Assembly: GCA_033762735.1 (NCBI GenBank)
Contig: JANRLJ010000007.1
Coordinates: forward strand, 1-64,000
DNA from: JANRLJ01 sp033762735
Lineage (GTDB): Bacteria; Chloroflexota; Anaerolineae; Aggregatilineales; Phototrophicaceae
Length of the DNA: 64,000 nucleotides
Direction: 5' to 3'
Shown: positions 35,517 to 44,508 of the stretch, piece after piece
Layout of the letters: every line of letters starts with the position of its first letter
Position numbering within the stretch: the first letter of the stretch is position 1
Notes under the pieces: generated by a model
What the model was told of the DNA's origin: nothing
Seen by the model: the letters and a program-made list of their open reading frames with translations, nothing else
The model's database searches: none
Program-made: the position numbers and the translations under genes

Positions 35517-36224
35517 ATGAGCATTGCAGCCGAAGCCGCTGATCTGTTCGGCATCACCCTTGATGCCCGGCAGGTCGCCCAGTTTGACCAATATACCCAG
35601 GCGCTCGTGGAGTGGAATGAACGGGTGAACCTGACCGCCATCCTCGAACCCGATGCGGTGCGGGTGCGCCATTACCTCGACTCGCTCTCGATTGTGAAAG
35701 GCACACCCATAAAAGCGGGGATGCGGCTGATTGACGTGGGCACGGGAGCGGGCTTTCCCGGTCTGCCGCTGGCGATTGCCTTCCCTGAGGTTCATGTCAC
35801 GCTGATGGAAGCTACCGGCAAAAAAGTGGCCTTCCTCGATCATGTGATTCAAACGCTCAGTTTGCAGAATGCCCGCACGTTAAATGCCCGCGCTGAGGAA
35901 GCCGGGCATATCTCGCACCATCGTGCCCGCTATGATGCGGTGCTGGCACGGGCGGTGGCGCGCCTGCCTGCGCTGCTGGAATATCTGCTGCCGCTGGCGA
36001 AGGTGGGCGGGCGCTGCATCGCGATGAAAGGCACGACTGCCGAAGAAGAAACCGCCGACAGCAAAAATGCGCTGCAAATCCTGGGTGGGCGGCTGGTGAA
36101 AATTGAAGCCGTACAGCTTCCAGATGTCCCAGAGGCGCATTATCTGGTGGTGGTAGAAAAGACGGAAGCCACCCCGGCACCCTATCCGCGCAAGCCGGGT
36201 ATGCCGACCAAAAAACCGCTGTAG
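35517..36224 (+). CDS. rsmG: 16S rRNA (guanine527-N7)-methyltransferase
   Basis: 235 residues. Methylates G527 in the decoding-site region of 16S rRNA with SAM. Visible motifs: VEWNERVNLTAI near residue 35, the SAM-binding LIDVGTGAGFPGLPLAIAFP, VTLMEATGKKVAFLDHV and the LARAVARLPALLEYLLPL end loop. RsmG is often found beside parA/parB or mnmG; that context is absent. Start ATG 35517 lies 9 bp after the preceding stop, so the two are probably co-transcribed. Confidence 0.93.
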   Translation: MSIAAEAADLFGITLDARQVAQFDQYTQALVEWNERVNLTAILEPDAVRVRHYLDSLSIVKGTPIKAGMRLIDVGTGAGFPGLPLAIAFPEVHVTLMEATGKKVAFLDHVIQTLSLQNARTLNARAEEAGHISHHRARYDAVLARAVARLPALLEYLLPLAKVGGRCIAMKGTTAEEETADSKNALQILGGRLVKIEAVQLPDVPEAHYLVVVEKTEATPAPYPRKPGMPTKKPL

Positions 36225-36261
36225 CAGTTCAGCGCAATCCAGACATCAGAAGGATGGAATC

Positions 36262-37224
36262 ATGCGAGTCCTGACGGCGCACGACATCAAATTTACCCTG
36301 ACCATGCGTGACGCGATTGAGGCCGTCAGGGCGGGTTTTATCGCGCTCTCGAAAGACCGGGTGGAAATGCCCGTTCGGACAGCGCTGAGTGTGCCCGGCG
36401 GTGTCACGCTGACGATGCCAGCCTACGTTTACGACGAGATGGTGAGTGTGGTGAAGATCGTTTCTGTCTCTGCCGGGAATGCGGCGCGTGGACTGCCTGT
36501 TGTCATTGGTACGGTGCTGGTGGTTGATGCACAGACGGGCGTCCCGCGAGCGCTGCTGGATGGAACGATGCTCACCGCGATACGCACCGGGGCAGGCTCC
36601 GGTCTGGCGACGGATCTGCTGGCGAAGCCGGACGCGAAAGTGCTGGCCGTGATTGGTGCGGGGGCGCAGGCACGAACGCAGATCGAAGCCGTGTGTACGG
36701 TGCGCGAGATCGAACAGGTGCGCATCTACAGCCCACGCACAGCAGCAGCGCTGGCGGTCGAGATCAGCGGACTGTACGATTTTGAAGTGATCGCGGTGCC
36801 GGATGCGGAAGCGGCCTTAGAGGGTGCGGATGTCGTGGTGGCGGCCACCAACAGCGCAAGCCCGGTCTTCATGGCCGATCATATCGCGCCCGGTGTGCAT
36901 ATCAACGGTGTGGGTTCCTTCCGGCATGATATGGAAGAAATCCCGGTGGAACTGGTCGCCAGGGCAAAAATCATCATAGACCACCGGGAAAGCGCCTGGG
37001 CAGAGGCAGGCGAACTCATCAAAGCGCTGGAACTGGGCCTGATTCGTGCGGATGATGTGGTCGAGATTGGCGAGGTGGCGGCGGAACTCAAACCGGGGCG
37101 CACCTCACCGGAACAGATCACCTTCTTTAAGTCGGTTGGCAGCGCGGTTCAGGATGCGATGACGGCGGCGCGGGTCGTGGCGCTGGCGGAGGAACGCAAT
37201 CTGGGTCAGATCATTTCGTTGTGA
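36262..37224 (+). CDS. Ornithine cyclodeaminase/mu-crystallin family protein
   Basis: 320 residues. The family's fold: PVRTALSVPG, a dimer/substrate region, then DGTMLTAIRTGAGSGLATDLLA and the NAD-binding Gly motif VIGAGAQARTQIEA, followed by VHINGVGSFRHDMEE. Family members convert ornithine to proline or reduce ketimines or amino acids. The substrate cannot be told. GAAGGATGG precedes the ATG. It begins 37 bp after rsmG in the same direction. Confidence 0.9.
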   Translation: MRVLTAHDIKFTLTMRDAIEAVRAGFIALSKDRVEMPVRTALSVPGGVTLTMPAYVYDEMVSVVKIVSVSAGNAARGLPVVIGTVLVVDAQTGVPRALLDGTMLTAIRTGAGSGLATDLLAKPDAKVLAVIGAGAQARTQIEAVCTVREIEQVRIYSPRTAAALAVEISGLYDFEVIAVPDAEAALEGADVVVAATNSASPVFMADHIAPGVHINGVGSFRHDMEEIPVELVARAKIIIDHRESAWAEAGELIKALELGLIRADDVVEIGEVAAELKPGRTSPEQITFFKSVGSAVQDAMTAARVVALAEERNLGQIISL

Positions 37225-37227
37225 CCG

Positions 37228-37731
37228 TCAGGCCTCGCCGTTCACGATCAGGTTGCTGTATTCCCCTGTCACGGGGTTATAGAGGAGGCGGAAGAAGCAG
37301 TCCCCGCCGTCCATCACCAGCACGTATTGTTCCTGCCAGTTCATCTCGTCGGACGTGTTGCAGAAGTAGTTGGCGAAGATCAGCCGTTCGCCCTCGAACA
37401 CCAGCCCAAAATACTGACGGCCATACGCAGGCAGGCGCTCCCACACCCCATACCCCCACATCCCGTCGCGCAGTTGGCTTTGCAGGTAATTGCTCAATCC
37501 CGCTTCCAAAGCAGCCACTTCTGTCGGTGATGGTGTCCAGTAGGCTTCCGGGTCTTCGTTGAATTCATAGCCCAAACCCTGCTCGGCGGCGTTCTCGCCT
37601 GTGAAAATGACGGCGAAGTTCCGCCCCTCGACCAGAACATTTTCATCGGCCTGCGGTGCTTCGAGCATCAGGTCAATCACACCACAGCCGCTGCACAGCA
37701 GCGCCAGCGTGAGCATCAACAACTGTTTCAT
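37228..37731 (-). CDS. Small lipoprotein
   Basis: 167 residues. Signal sequence MKQLLMLTLALLCSGCG with a lipobox (LCSGC), giving a diacylated Cys17 after cleavage. The mature domain is beta/alpha with conserved aromatic residues and two Cys (FCNTSD, GGDCFF) that may form a disulfide. No family identified. AAAGG precedes ATG 37731; the frame stays open to 37791. It is followed within a few bases by the convergent end of the cyclodeaminase gene. Confidence 0.7.
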   Translation of the reverse strand: MKQLLMLTLALLCSGCGVIDLMLEAPQADENVLVEGRNFAVIFTGENAAEQGLGYEFNEDPEAYWTPSPTEVAALEAGLSNYLQSQLRDGMWGYGVWERLPAYGRQYFGLVFEGERLIFANYFCNTSDEMNWQEQYVLVMDGGDCFFRLLYNPVTGEYSNLIVNGEA

Positions 37732-37803
37732 CGTACAACCTTTCGGGTTCGTCCACACTTCACAGGGAAAGGACGCCGAACCCGGTTGCAATGTTCCCTG
37801 TCC

Positions 37804-39222
37804 CTATTCCACGCTCGGCAGCGCGTCGCAGTCGCCTTCCTCGCGCACGAAATCCGCCCGAATCCACCGTCCTACTCCGGACGGCTCCCCGGCGAACAGC
37901 GCCAGTGGCGCCCCCGGCACCAGCCGCCACCAGTTGATGCCCTCACCCAGGCGCTCGAACTGGGCATCGGCGGCAATCGGCACATTGGCGGGCATATACC
38001 CCACTGCTTTACTGCTGAGCAGTGGTTCGTCACGCACATTCGTATCAGCAAAGGCCGTCAGCACACACACGACCGAAGGCGTTGCGGCGGTTGTGGTCGG
38101 CACGACTGTCGTATCGGGTGCAGTAGGGGTGGCAGCCTGTGCCGTTCCAGTCGGGGCGGGGGATGCCACCATAATCTGCGAGATGGGGCGGGCATCTACC
38201 CCGATGCCCAGGGAACCAATCAGTGCATCCAGTGACGCCAGCGACGGCACGAACGAGTTCTGAGGTGCGTTGGTCAGCATCGCGTCCATCGCATCCAGAT
38301 AGGAGTCGTAATCCTCCACCAGCGTATCCAGGTCAAAGCGGGGATTGTCCAGCAAATCCTGCCCCGGCAGCAAATCCGACAGCAGCGGGAACACCGCTTC
38401 CACATAATACTGACGGTCGTCCGTCAGCCCGGTGAAAACATAGTAGATGTCCTCGTCCAGCACCGGGAGAATACTCGATGTGCTGTGCTCAAGGTAGCGC
38501 ACGCCCGAACCGTTGGCGAAGTCAACATAAGCCGCCTGCGTAAAAAAGATGAAATCCCCATCGATATCGGCCTGATTGACAGGCAGTGGATTTTCCGGCC
38601 GTGCTTCCAGCAGGGCACCGAGGGTGCGCAGGCTGCCACCGCGTTGTTCGCTGTAGGCTTCCGCCGAGAACACGCGCAGTGAAGCGGGCAGCATTTCACC
38701 CGCGATATAGCCCTCGAAGGTAAAGGCAATGTGTTCGGGATTTGGTATGGTATCGCCAGCTTCTACCGTTTCACCGGAGGCAGACAGGGCAATTTCGCCG
38801 GGCAGGAAAAAGCTCACGTTTTCATGGGCGATCAGGTCAAACGAGGGCGCGGGTGGTGTACGGGTGGGAATGGAAAACAGGGATTCGCCAATCGGCTCCA
38901 GCCAGTATTCGCCCTCACCGCTTTCTGCTGACCAGCCGAGCAATCCGCCGAATTCGATGTACCACCACGCGAAATCCTCGCCGCAGCTTGGGCCGCTGCG
39001 CACGGTAAAGGTCGCATTCGGCGGCATTTCGGTAATCGTCTCGCTTTCGGTGGAAGGGGATTGGCGCAGACGGTGCGGCTGTTCACGCGCGACCCGTCCC
39101 TGTTCGCCCACCACCAGTCGGGAAGCAGGTGCGCCGGGGCAGATCGCGAGGTTCTGTCCCTGACTGGCGACTGTCAGTGTGATGATGAAAAAGCAGACCA
39201 GCGCGAGTGTTGCAAAGCGCAT
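37804..39222 (-). CDS. Exported protein with SH3-like domains at both ends
   Basis: 472 residues with an N-terminal signal (LALVCFFIITLTVASQGQ). Bacterial SH3-like domains stand near both ends: QPHRLRQSPSTESETITEM and FTVRSGPSCGEDFAWWYIEF at the start, and VCVLTAFADTNVRDEPLLSS and GINWWRLVPG at the end. Between them is a 250-residue region of unknown fold and a Thr/Pro/Ala linker. SH3b domains often bind cell-wall peptides. ATG 39222 has GAGGA upstream. Its stop lies 73 bp before the lipoprotein start, so they may form one operon. Confidence 0.75.
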   Translation of the reverse strand: MRFATLALVCFFIITLTVASQGQNLAICPGAPASRLVVGEQGRVAREQPHRLRQSPSTESETITEMPPNATFTVRSGPSCGEDFAWWYIEFGGLLGWSAESGEGEYWLEPIGESLFSIPTRTPPAPSFDLIAHENVSFFLPGEIALSASGETVEAGDTIPNPEHIAFTFEGYIAGEMLPASLRVFSAEAYSEQRGGSLRTLGALLEARPENPLPVNQADIDGDFIFFTQAAYVDFANGSGVRYLEHSTSSILPVLDEDIYYVFTGLTDDRQYYVEAVFPLLSDLLPGQDLLDNPRFDLDTLVEDYDSYLDAMDAMLTNAPQNSFVPSLASLDALIGSLGIGVDARPISQIMVASPAPTGTAQAATPTAPDTTVVPTTTAATPSVVCVLTAFADTNVRDEPLLSSKAVGYMPANVPIAADAQFERLGEGINWWRLVPGAPLALFAGEPSGVGRWIRADFVREEGDCDALPSVE

Positions 39223-39336
39223 TTGTTTATTCCTCAACCTCAAACCAAAACGGCGGCGACTCCGCCACCGTTATTATAGCGCGATGTGCGTTTGCGGTTT
39301 GTACGCTTTGCTGCCAAATCGTGGGCAGATGATTGG

Positions 39337-40725
39337 TCAGTTTGCCGGAAGCGGCGCTGCCTGACCGTCCAATCCAGCAGCCAGATCATCGGATGCAGAG
39401 GGGACGACTGGCATTTCCCCGGTGGCGACGTAATCCGGCAGCAGGGTTTCCACCTGACGCACAGCAGGTACAAAGTAGAGCATGAGCGCAACCCCGGCGG
39501 CCAGCAGCCCCGCGCCCACATAGATCAGCCCCATGCCTGCGCCCGCTTCTGCGCCCACGAACGGCGCGACCAGCGACCAGCCTGCCGTGCGGACAGCCGG
39601 TTCAGCCACGCGGTCCGCCAGCGGCCCGACAAGCAGCAGCGACACGGGCGACAGCAGCAGCGCGATCTGCCCCATCAGCGCGAAGACGCGCCCCTGAAGA
39701 TCGGGCGGCACCTTGCCCTGAAGGATGGACATCAGCGAGGCATTGACCATCGGCAGCGGCAGCATCATCAGGATGGCGAACAGCCCCAGCATGATCGCCG
39801 TTTGCCCAAAGCCTATACCCGCCAGGAACAGACCAGACAGGCCGATCCCGAAGATCACGTTATAGATACGGCGGTGTTTAAACTTCAGCATTCCAAACGT
39901 AACACCGCCTACAATCGCGCCCAGGTTCATCACACTCAGGATGATCCCAAACTGTGTTTCGCTGCCAGTACGCGCCAGCAGATAGGGTGTGCTGAGCGCC
40001 ATCGCTGCCGTGAAAAGAAAATTGATGGCCGTTGCGCCCAGGATCAGGATGAGCAGGGCGTTGTTACGCACCAGATATTGCACGCCCGCCATCATTTCCT
40101 TCCACAGCGACCCGCGCGAGGCTTCACCCGCAGAGGTGCGCGGCGGCTGCGGAATGTGCACGTAAAAGACCACGACCATCGCGGCCACGAATGTCAGCAG
40201 ATCAAGGATGATCGCGCCTTCCACGTTCACCAGCGCGTAGACCATTCCTGCCAGCGCCGGGGCGATGATGCCCGCCACCGGACCGGTAAGCTGCTGGATG
40301 GCGTTGGCGCGGTCGCGGTGGTCATCGGGGACGAGCAGCGTCACTGAAGCCTGGAAGGCAGGCCCCTGGAACACGGCGAAAATCGCGCCCATGAACGTGA
40401 CCACATAAAGATGCCACAGTTCAAAGCTGTCGGTCGCAAAGCTGAAAAACAGCAGCAGCGTTCCGACGGCCTGGCCTGCGTCCCCAATAATCATCGCATA
40501 GCGGCGGTTCCAGCGGTCAGCCAAGACGCCCGACAAACCCGATGCGAGCACCTGCGGCAGCATCGCGAAAAACGAGACCAGCGCCAGCGGCGTGGCTTCG
40601 CCCGTCTGCTTAAAAATCCAGATGCCGATTGCCAGACCGCTGATGCGGCTGCCGATGAGCGAGAACGTCTGCGTCAGAATGAGGGTGTAGAACGTCCGCA
40701 TGTTCATGGTGGACTGTTTGTTCAT
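39337..40725 (-). CDS. MFS transporter (EntS/MFS_3-like exporter)
   Basis: 462 residues with about 12 membrane segments. Conserved loop-2 motif SGVLADRWNRRYAMIIGD (G-x-x-x-D-R-x-x-R-R) and TLQGRVFA-like sequence (DLQGRVFALMGQ) after the seventh helix, typical of the MFS_3 drug or siderophore exporters. The substrate is unknown. Start ATG 40725. Monocistronic. The tail is short, acidic and Ala/Asp rich. Confidence 0.85.
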   Translation of the reverse strand: MNKQSTMNMRTFYTLILTQTFSLIGSRISGLAIGIWIFKQTGEATPLALVSFFAMLPQVLASGLSGVLADRWNRRYAMIIGDAGQAVGTLLLFFSFATDSFELWHLYVVTFMGAIFAVFQGPAFQASVTLLVPDDHRDRANAIQQLTGPVAGIIAPALAGMVYALVNVEGAIILDLLTFVAAMVVVFYVHIPQPPRTSAGEASRGSLWKEMMAGVQYLVRNNALLILILGATAINFLFTAAMALSTPYLLARTGSETQFGIILSVMNLGAIVGGVTFGMLKFKHRRIYNVIFGIGLSGLFLAGIGFGQTAIMLGLFAILMMLPLPMVNASLMSILQGKVPPDLQGRVFALMGQIALLLSPVSLLLVGPLADRVAEPAVRTAGWSLVAPFVGAEAGAGMGLIYVGAGLLAAGVALMLYFVPAVRQVETLLPDYVATGEMPVVPSASDDLAAGLDGQAAPLPAN

Positions 40726-40857
40726 AAAGTTGCTGTCCCTGACTTGTGTGTGTTGATCTAAGCCTTTGTACGCAGTACCTGACTCAAATGTTTTAAATTT
40801 CTTAAAAAGTCACATGACCTGCACGGAATTTTAGGACTCCTTTCAAAAATCGCTGTT

Positions 40858-40885
40858 GTACGGGCGCAGCGCGCTGCGCCCGTAC
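40858..40885. repeat. Perfect 28-bp palindromic repeat
   Basis: GTACGGGCGCAGCG followed directly by its complement, with no spacer. The flanks (TTTCAAAAAT on the left, TTATGAAATAGC on the right) match those of the copy at 59377. The 309-bp gap 40726-41034 contains no gene. Confidence 0.7.
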
Positions 40886-41034
40886 TGGAATTCTGAATTA
40901 TGAAATAGCCTCTAGACTTTGGGCTGAGCGCACGGTTGAAAACAGCGGGTTCGGATTTTGAAACCGTTGGGCTTTCTGGCATAATATCCGCTGGACTTAT
41001 GGAACGTCCTAACGGCAAAAGGGGCATATACGAC

Positions 41035-42213
41035 ATGCTTGATCGCTCAACCAAAACACTGATCGCCGTCTTCACCCTCGTCGCGGCGACTTTTCTTGTT
41101 TCTGAACACATTATTTCTGCCGATCCGATTGAGGACTGGCTGCTGGCGGGGCTGCTGTTTGTGATTTCGCTGGGCTTCTGGGCGTGGCTGTGGCAGGAAA
41201 ACCAGCCGACCGGGTCAGCGCTCACGGTCATTGAGGGCAGCAACGGCAGCGCCCCGACCAGTGCATTTGGCAGCATCCGTGAATGGACGCTGACCCCACA
41301 GGCGCCCGTTGATATCCTCGCGCCACACGACCGCGCGGTTGTGACGGGTTCGGGCGAAGTTGCCCTGAGCGAAGGCGGGCCGGTCGCGCTGGATACGCTT
41401 GAAGTGAATGCGGCTAAATCCACCTCTGAAATCATCAATGCCGCCAGCGCTCCTGACGATGAGGTTCTGGAAGCGATGGTGTCCACGCCGGTGCTGCGTT
41501 CCGACGAAGATACGGACGACGATTATCTGGAAGCGATGGTATCCACGCCAGTGCTGCGTTCCGACGAAGATGACGATGGGACAGCAGCGATTGCGTCCGA
41601 TGCCGTCGTGGTCGACTCTGGTATGGCAGCCGACCAGATTACTGTGACCACTTCGGGAGATGCGGATGAAGTGATTGTCCAGACGGCAGATATTCCAGGC
41701 GATGAAATTCGTGTTGAGGTCGTGCCGTCCGACTCTGTCCCCTCACCTGAAGAAGCGACCGCAGCGACGGTTGAGGCCGTTGGCGATGCCCCGGTAGCAC
41801 AGGCGGTATCCAGCGCGGAAATAATTGCTGACCCCGTCGTAGATGCCGAAGCGGTGATTGTGCCGCCCGCGCCGTCTTCCGAAAATCCTGTTCCAGAAAT
41901 GGCAGATGTCCAGGAAGAAAGTGATATTGTGGCCGTCCCGGTAAATGCTGGCGCAGGCGATGATCTGACCATCATTGAAGGGATTGGCCCCAAGTATGAT
42001 GCAGCGCTCAAGGCAGCAGGAATCACCACCTTTGAACTGGTCGCGGCCAGCACGGTTGAAGCGCTGGAGGAAGCGGTGCGGGGTACTGCACTTCGCCGCC
42101 CGACCAGCATCGACACCTGGGCGGAACAGGCGCGCTTTCTGGCGGCGGGCGACCGCGCCGGATTTGATGAATATGTCGCCAAGATGAAAAGCGCACGTCG
42201 GCTGGACGATTAA
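41035..42213 (+). CDS. Membrane protein with C-terminal helix-hairpin-helix domain
   Basis: 392 residues. Two membrane segments near the N-terminus (about 7-25 and 38-56), then a 220-residue acidic region rich in Asp, Ala, Val and Glu, with a direct repeat LEAMVSTPVLRSDED (two copies, DNA 41466-41510 and 41526-41570). The C-terminal 85 residues are a DUF4332/HhH-like domain (LTIIEGIGPKYDAALKAAGITTFE). HhH domains often bind DNA or proteins; combination with a membrane anchor is not unusual in this phylum. ATG 41035 has AAAAGGGG upstream. Terminator at 42406. Confidence 0.75.
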   Translation: MLDRSTKTLIAVFTLVAATFLVSEHIISADPIEDWLLAGLLFVISLGFWAWLWQENQPTGSALTVIEGSNGSAPTSAFGSIREWTLTPQAPVDILAPHDRAVVTGSGEVALSEGGPVALDTLEVNAAKSTSEIINAASAPDDEVLEAMVSTPVLRSDEDTDDDYLEAMVSTPVLRSDEDDDGTAAIASDAVVVDSGMAADQITVTTSGDADEVIVQTADIPGDEIRVEVVPSDSVPSPEEATAATVEAVGDAPVAQAVSSAEIIADPVVDAEAVIVPPAPSSENPVPEMADVQEESDIVAVPVNAGAGDDLTIIEGIGPKYDAALKAAGITTFELVAASTVEALEEAVRGTALRRPTSIDTWAEQARFLAAGDRAGFDEYVAKMKSARRLDD

Positions 42214-42250
42214 TTCCAGTCAAAGAAGCAAATGAGCAATGAGGGTTCTT

Positions 42251-42276
42251 TAGGGGCGAGGCGTACCTTGCCCCTA
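42251..42276. repeat. Diverged copy of the TAGGGGCGAGGC palindrome
   Basis: TAGGGGCGAGGCGTACC followed by TTGCCCCTA. It is flanked by GAGCAATGAGG, which also occurs before the copy near 7545. Confidence 0.45.
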
Positions 42277-42405
42277 TCCAGCAATACATATGGAATGGTC
42301 AGGTAAAGAAATCCCACCATTTAGACCATGAAAGCGCGAACGACACAAAGCAAAAGGCCTCGTTTCCGGGGTGCTTTGCGTCCGGGCGATTTATATCTTG
42401 GTTGA

Positions 42406-42427
42406 CGGACGGCAGCGTCCGTTTTTT
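42406..42427 (+). terminator. Rho-independent terminator
   Basis: CGGACG-GCAG-CGTCCG stem followed by T6, 190 bp past the HhH membrane protein and touching the stop of the convergent GNAT gene. Confidence 0.75.
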
Positions 42428-43022
42428 ATTTCTCCTGCTCCCAGTCGCGCCTAATCAGCCCGAACAGGCACAGGTCATGATAGCGCCCATCTTCGAAGTA
42501 CTGTTCGCGCTGGATTCCTTCCCGCATGAAACCGAGCTTTTCCAGCACCCGCGTTGAAGCGGTGTTGTGGATACTGGCGTCTGCCTCAATCCGGTTCAGC
42601 CCCATGTGCTCGAAGCCAAAGCGGATAATGGCCGTCAGTGCTTCGGGCATGTAACCGCGCCCCCAGTAAGCGCGTGCCAGATCATAACCAATCGAGCCAC
42701 GATGATCGCGCCGATCCCAGTAATTGTAGCCACACACACCGATGACCTCGCCAGCCTGTTCCGGGTTGATCAGCGCTTCACTCGCCTTCAGCACAATCCC
42801 CCAGCGCAGTTCCGTCCCCTCGCGAAAGCCGTACTGCACCGACTCGATCATCGAAGCGGCCTGATCGGCGCGGGCATAGGCCGAGCCAATGTTGTATTTG
42901 GTCACCTCGTAATCGCCCCGGATGCGGAACACTGCTGCGGTGTCTTCCAGCGAGAGTTCACGCAGCACCAGGCGTGAGGTTTCCAGTACCGGGAAATAGG
43001 AAAAATCAAATGTTTTTGACAT
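42426..43022 (-). CDS. RimJ-type GNAT acetyltransferase
   Basis: 198 residues. The pattern LETSRLVLRELSLEDTAAVF at the start, SIGYDLARAYWGRGYMPEAL and NTASTRVLEKLGFMREG at the end is that of the RimJ/RimL group, which acetylate ribosomal-protein N-termini or small amines. Start ATG 43022. Exact target not known. Confidence 0.9.
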   Translation of the reverse strand: MSKTFDFSYFPVLETSRLVLRELSLEDTAAVFRIRGDYEVTKYNIGSAYARADQAASMIESVQYGFREGTELRWGIVLKASEALINPEQAGEVIGVCGYNYWDRRDHRGSIGYDLARAYWGRGYMPEALTAIIRFGFEHMGLNRIEADASIHNTASTRVLEKLGFMREGIQREQYFEDGRYHDLCLFGLIRRDWEQEK

Positions 43023-43153
43023 CGTTGGTCTTCAATGCGTAAAGTCACAGCCGTTAGCTTAGACAAAGCTGACTCGCAATTCAAGCGGAAGTCGTGGCTA
43101 TTGCAGTTTCGAGAGATTCGACATCAGACGGAATCACACTGGAAAGGATGAAG

Positions 43154-43642
43154 ATGGAAGACCTTGAGAAGTTACGCCAACGTTATGTGAATTACATGCG
43201 CAAGACCGTCGAAACGCTCGGCCATATTTTGCAGGACGTGAGCCAGGAAGCCGCCACAACCCTGCGCGATGGGCCGGACGGCTGGACGGTGCTGGAAGTG
43301 GTCGCTCACCTGCGTGACTTCGACGGATTTTTCCAGCATCGGGCACAGATGATGCTGGAGCAGGAAAATCCGGCGCTGCCTGCTTACGATCACGTCCAAC
43401 TGGCAATTGATCGGCAGTACAACCAGCAGAACCTCAGGGAAGTCTATACGGAACTCGTCGCCTCGCGGGCGCAGTTCAGGGAATTCTTCACGTCGCTCAT
43501 GCCTGAACAGTGGATGCGGAGCGGCATTCATCCCGAACGCGGCGCATTCGACATGATGGACGCGGCTTTACAGGTCGTCGGGCATGACATCGACCACACC
43601 GAGCAGGTCACGCGAATCCTGACGCAGCGCACCAACCCCTAG
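43154..43642 (+). CDS. DinB family protein
   Basis: 162 residues, a four-helix bundle of the DinB/YfiT type. The putative metal-binding His are in VAHLRDFDGFF and VGHDIDHTEQV, both placed as in the family. DinB proteins use metal for thiol transfer or related reactions; the exact role is unknown. The ATG at 43154 is chosen because AAAGG lies 6 bp upstream; the frame starts at 43094 with two earlier codons. Confidence 0.85.
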   Translation: MEDLEKLRQRYVNYMRKTVETLGHILQDVSQEAATTLRDGPDGWTVLEVVAHLRDFDGFFQHRAQMMLEQENPALPAYDHVQLAIDRQYNQQNLREVYTELVASRAQFREFFTSLMPEQWMRSGIHPERGAFDMMDAALQVVGHDIDHTEQVTRILTQRTNP

Positions 43643-43648
43643 ATAACG

Positions 43649-43675
43649 CAAAAGGGCGCGGATCGTCCGTGCCCT
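43649..43675 (-). terminator. Terminator of the orphan DHp gene
   Basis: Minus strand: AGGGCACGGA-CGA-TCCGCGCCCT then TTTTGCG. A 10-bp stem with one mismatch, 30 bp past the stop. Confidence 0.7.
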
Positions 43676-43704
43676 CTGCGTGGAACATGAAGCGTTTGGG
43701 GGAG

Positions 43705-44088
43705 TCAGCTTGCCAGGGCAGCGCAGCGGCGTGCTTCGGCCACGCGCTGTTCGATCAGGGCACGGAGTTGTTCAGTCGAGTCGCAGATAAGCTGTACGTA
43801 GCCGCGCTGGATGTCGCTTAACAGGCCAATCGCGCCCATCGCCAGCAGGTCGGAATAGCCCAGAATCGGCGTGAGCGGGTTGCCCAGTTCATGCCGCAGC
43901 GAGGCCGAGACTTTTTCAGGCGGGACGGACTGGAAGGCGGCATAAAGATGGATAAGCTGTTCGGCGTTCGCCAGAATGGTCTTGACGACTTCGCGCTGTT
44001 TGAAGCTCAGACTACCGTTGTTTTCATTCAGCAGCGCCAGGGCGCAGCCGACGATGGCTTCTGCCTGTATGTTTAATTCATCGTTCAT
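43705..44088 (-). CDS. Orphan HisKA (dimerisation/phosphoacceptor) domain protein
   Basis: 127 residues. SLRHELGNPLTPILGYSDLL (63-82) is a kinase H-box with His66, flanked by helices that would dimerise, but the protein ends before any ATPase domain. It could be a phosphotransfer or regulator protein, or a kinase fragment. Full-length kinases have this motif 200 residues before the end. The start (MNDELNIQAEAIV) is clean. Confidence 0.7.
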   Translation of the reverse strand: MNDELNIQAEAIVGCALALLNENNGSLSFKQREVVKTILANAEQLIHLYAAFQSVPPEKVSASLRHELGNPLTPILGYSDLLAMGAIGLLSDIQRGYVQLICDSTEQLRALIEQRVAEARRCAALAS

Positions 44089-44197
44089 AGGGATGCGCCT
44101 GTGGTTTCGTTCGCTTCTATGCCCTCATTATAATAAAGAAAGCATAGTGAAGAATTAAGGTTTTGGAATAGGTTAATGGTAAAAATGGAACAGCCTG

Positions 44198-44482
44198 CTA
44201 CTGAACTTGTTTCCAATTCTCGATTGTCACGCCAAGTTCTACAAAATCTTTCTCGCACGCTTCGGGGAGATCATCTTCAGGATGCTCATCCCATGATCTG
44301 ATAATGTCCAGCACCTCTTGCATCTGTGACTTCGCGTTGGTTGATTGATGTTCTGCTTCGCTGCTGGTCTCTATTGTAATTAAATACGCTTCCCACGTAT
44401 CACGCGGGATGATAATCATTGGATTTCCATGCTCATCCTCGGTGATAAGCGCTGCACGTCTTAGTTCATCAAGAGCCATCAT
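44198..44482 (-). CDS. Small hypothetical protein
   Basis: 94 residues, acidic, with LITEDEHGNPMIIIPRDTWEAYLI at the start, like antitoxin-type AbrB/Phd beta-hairpins, but not enough for a family call. Lower GC than neighbours, which may suggest recent arrival. The gene precedes the HerA stop by 26 bp (downstream on the minus strand); no toxin partner is visible. AGGAA precedes the ATG. Confidence 0.5.
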   Translation of the reverse strand: MMALDELRRAALITEDEHGNPMIIIPRDTWEAYLITIETSSEAEHQSTNAKSQMQEVLDIIRSWDEHPEDDLPEACEKDFVELGVTIENWKQVQ

Positions 44483-44508
44483 TTCCTGCCTATCGAACAG
44501 CTCATCGT

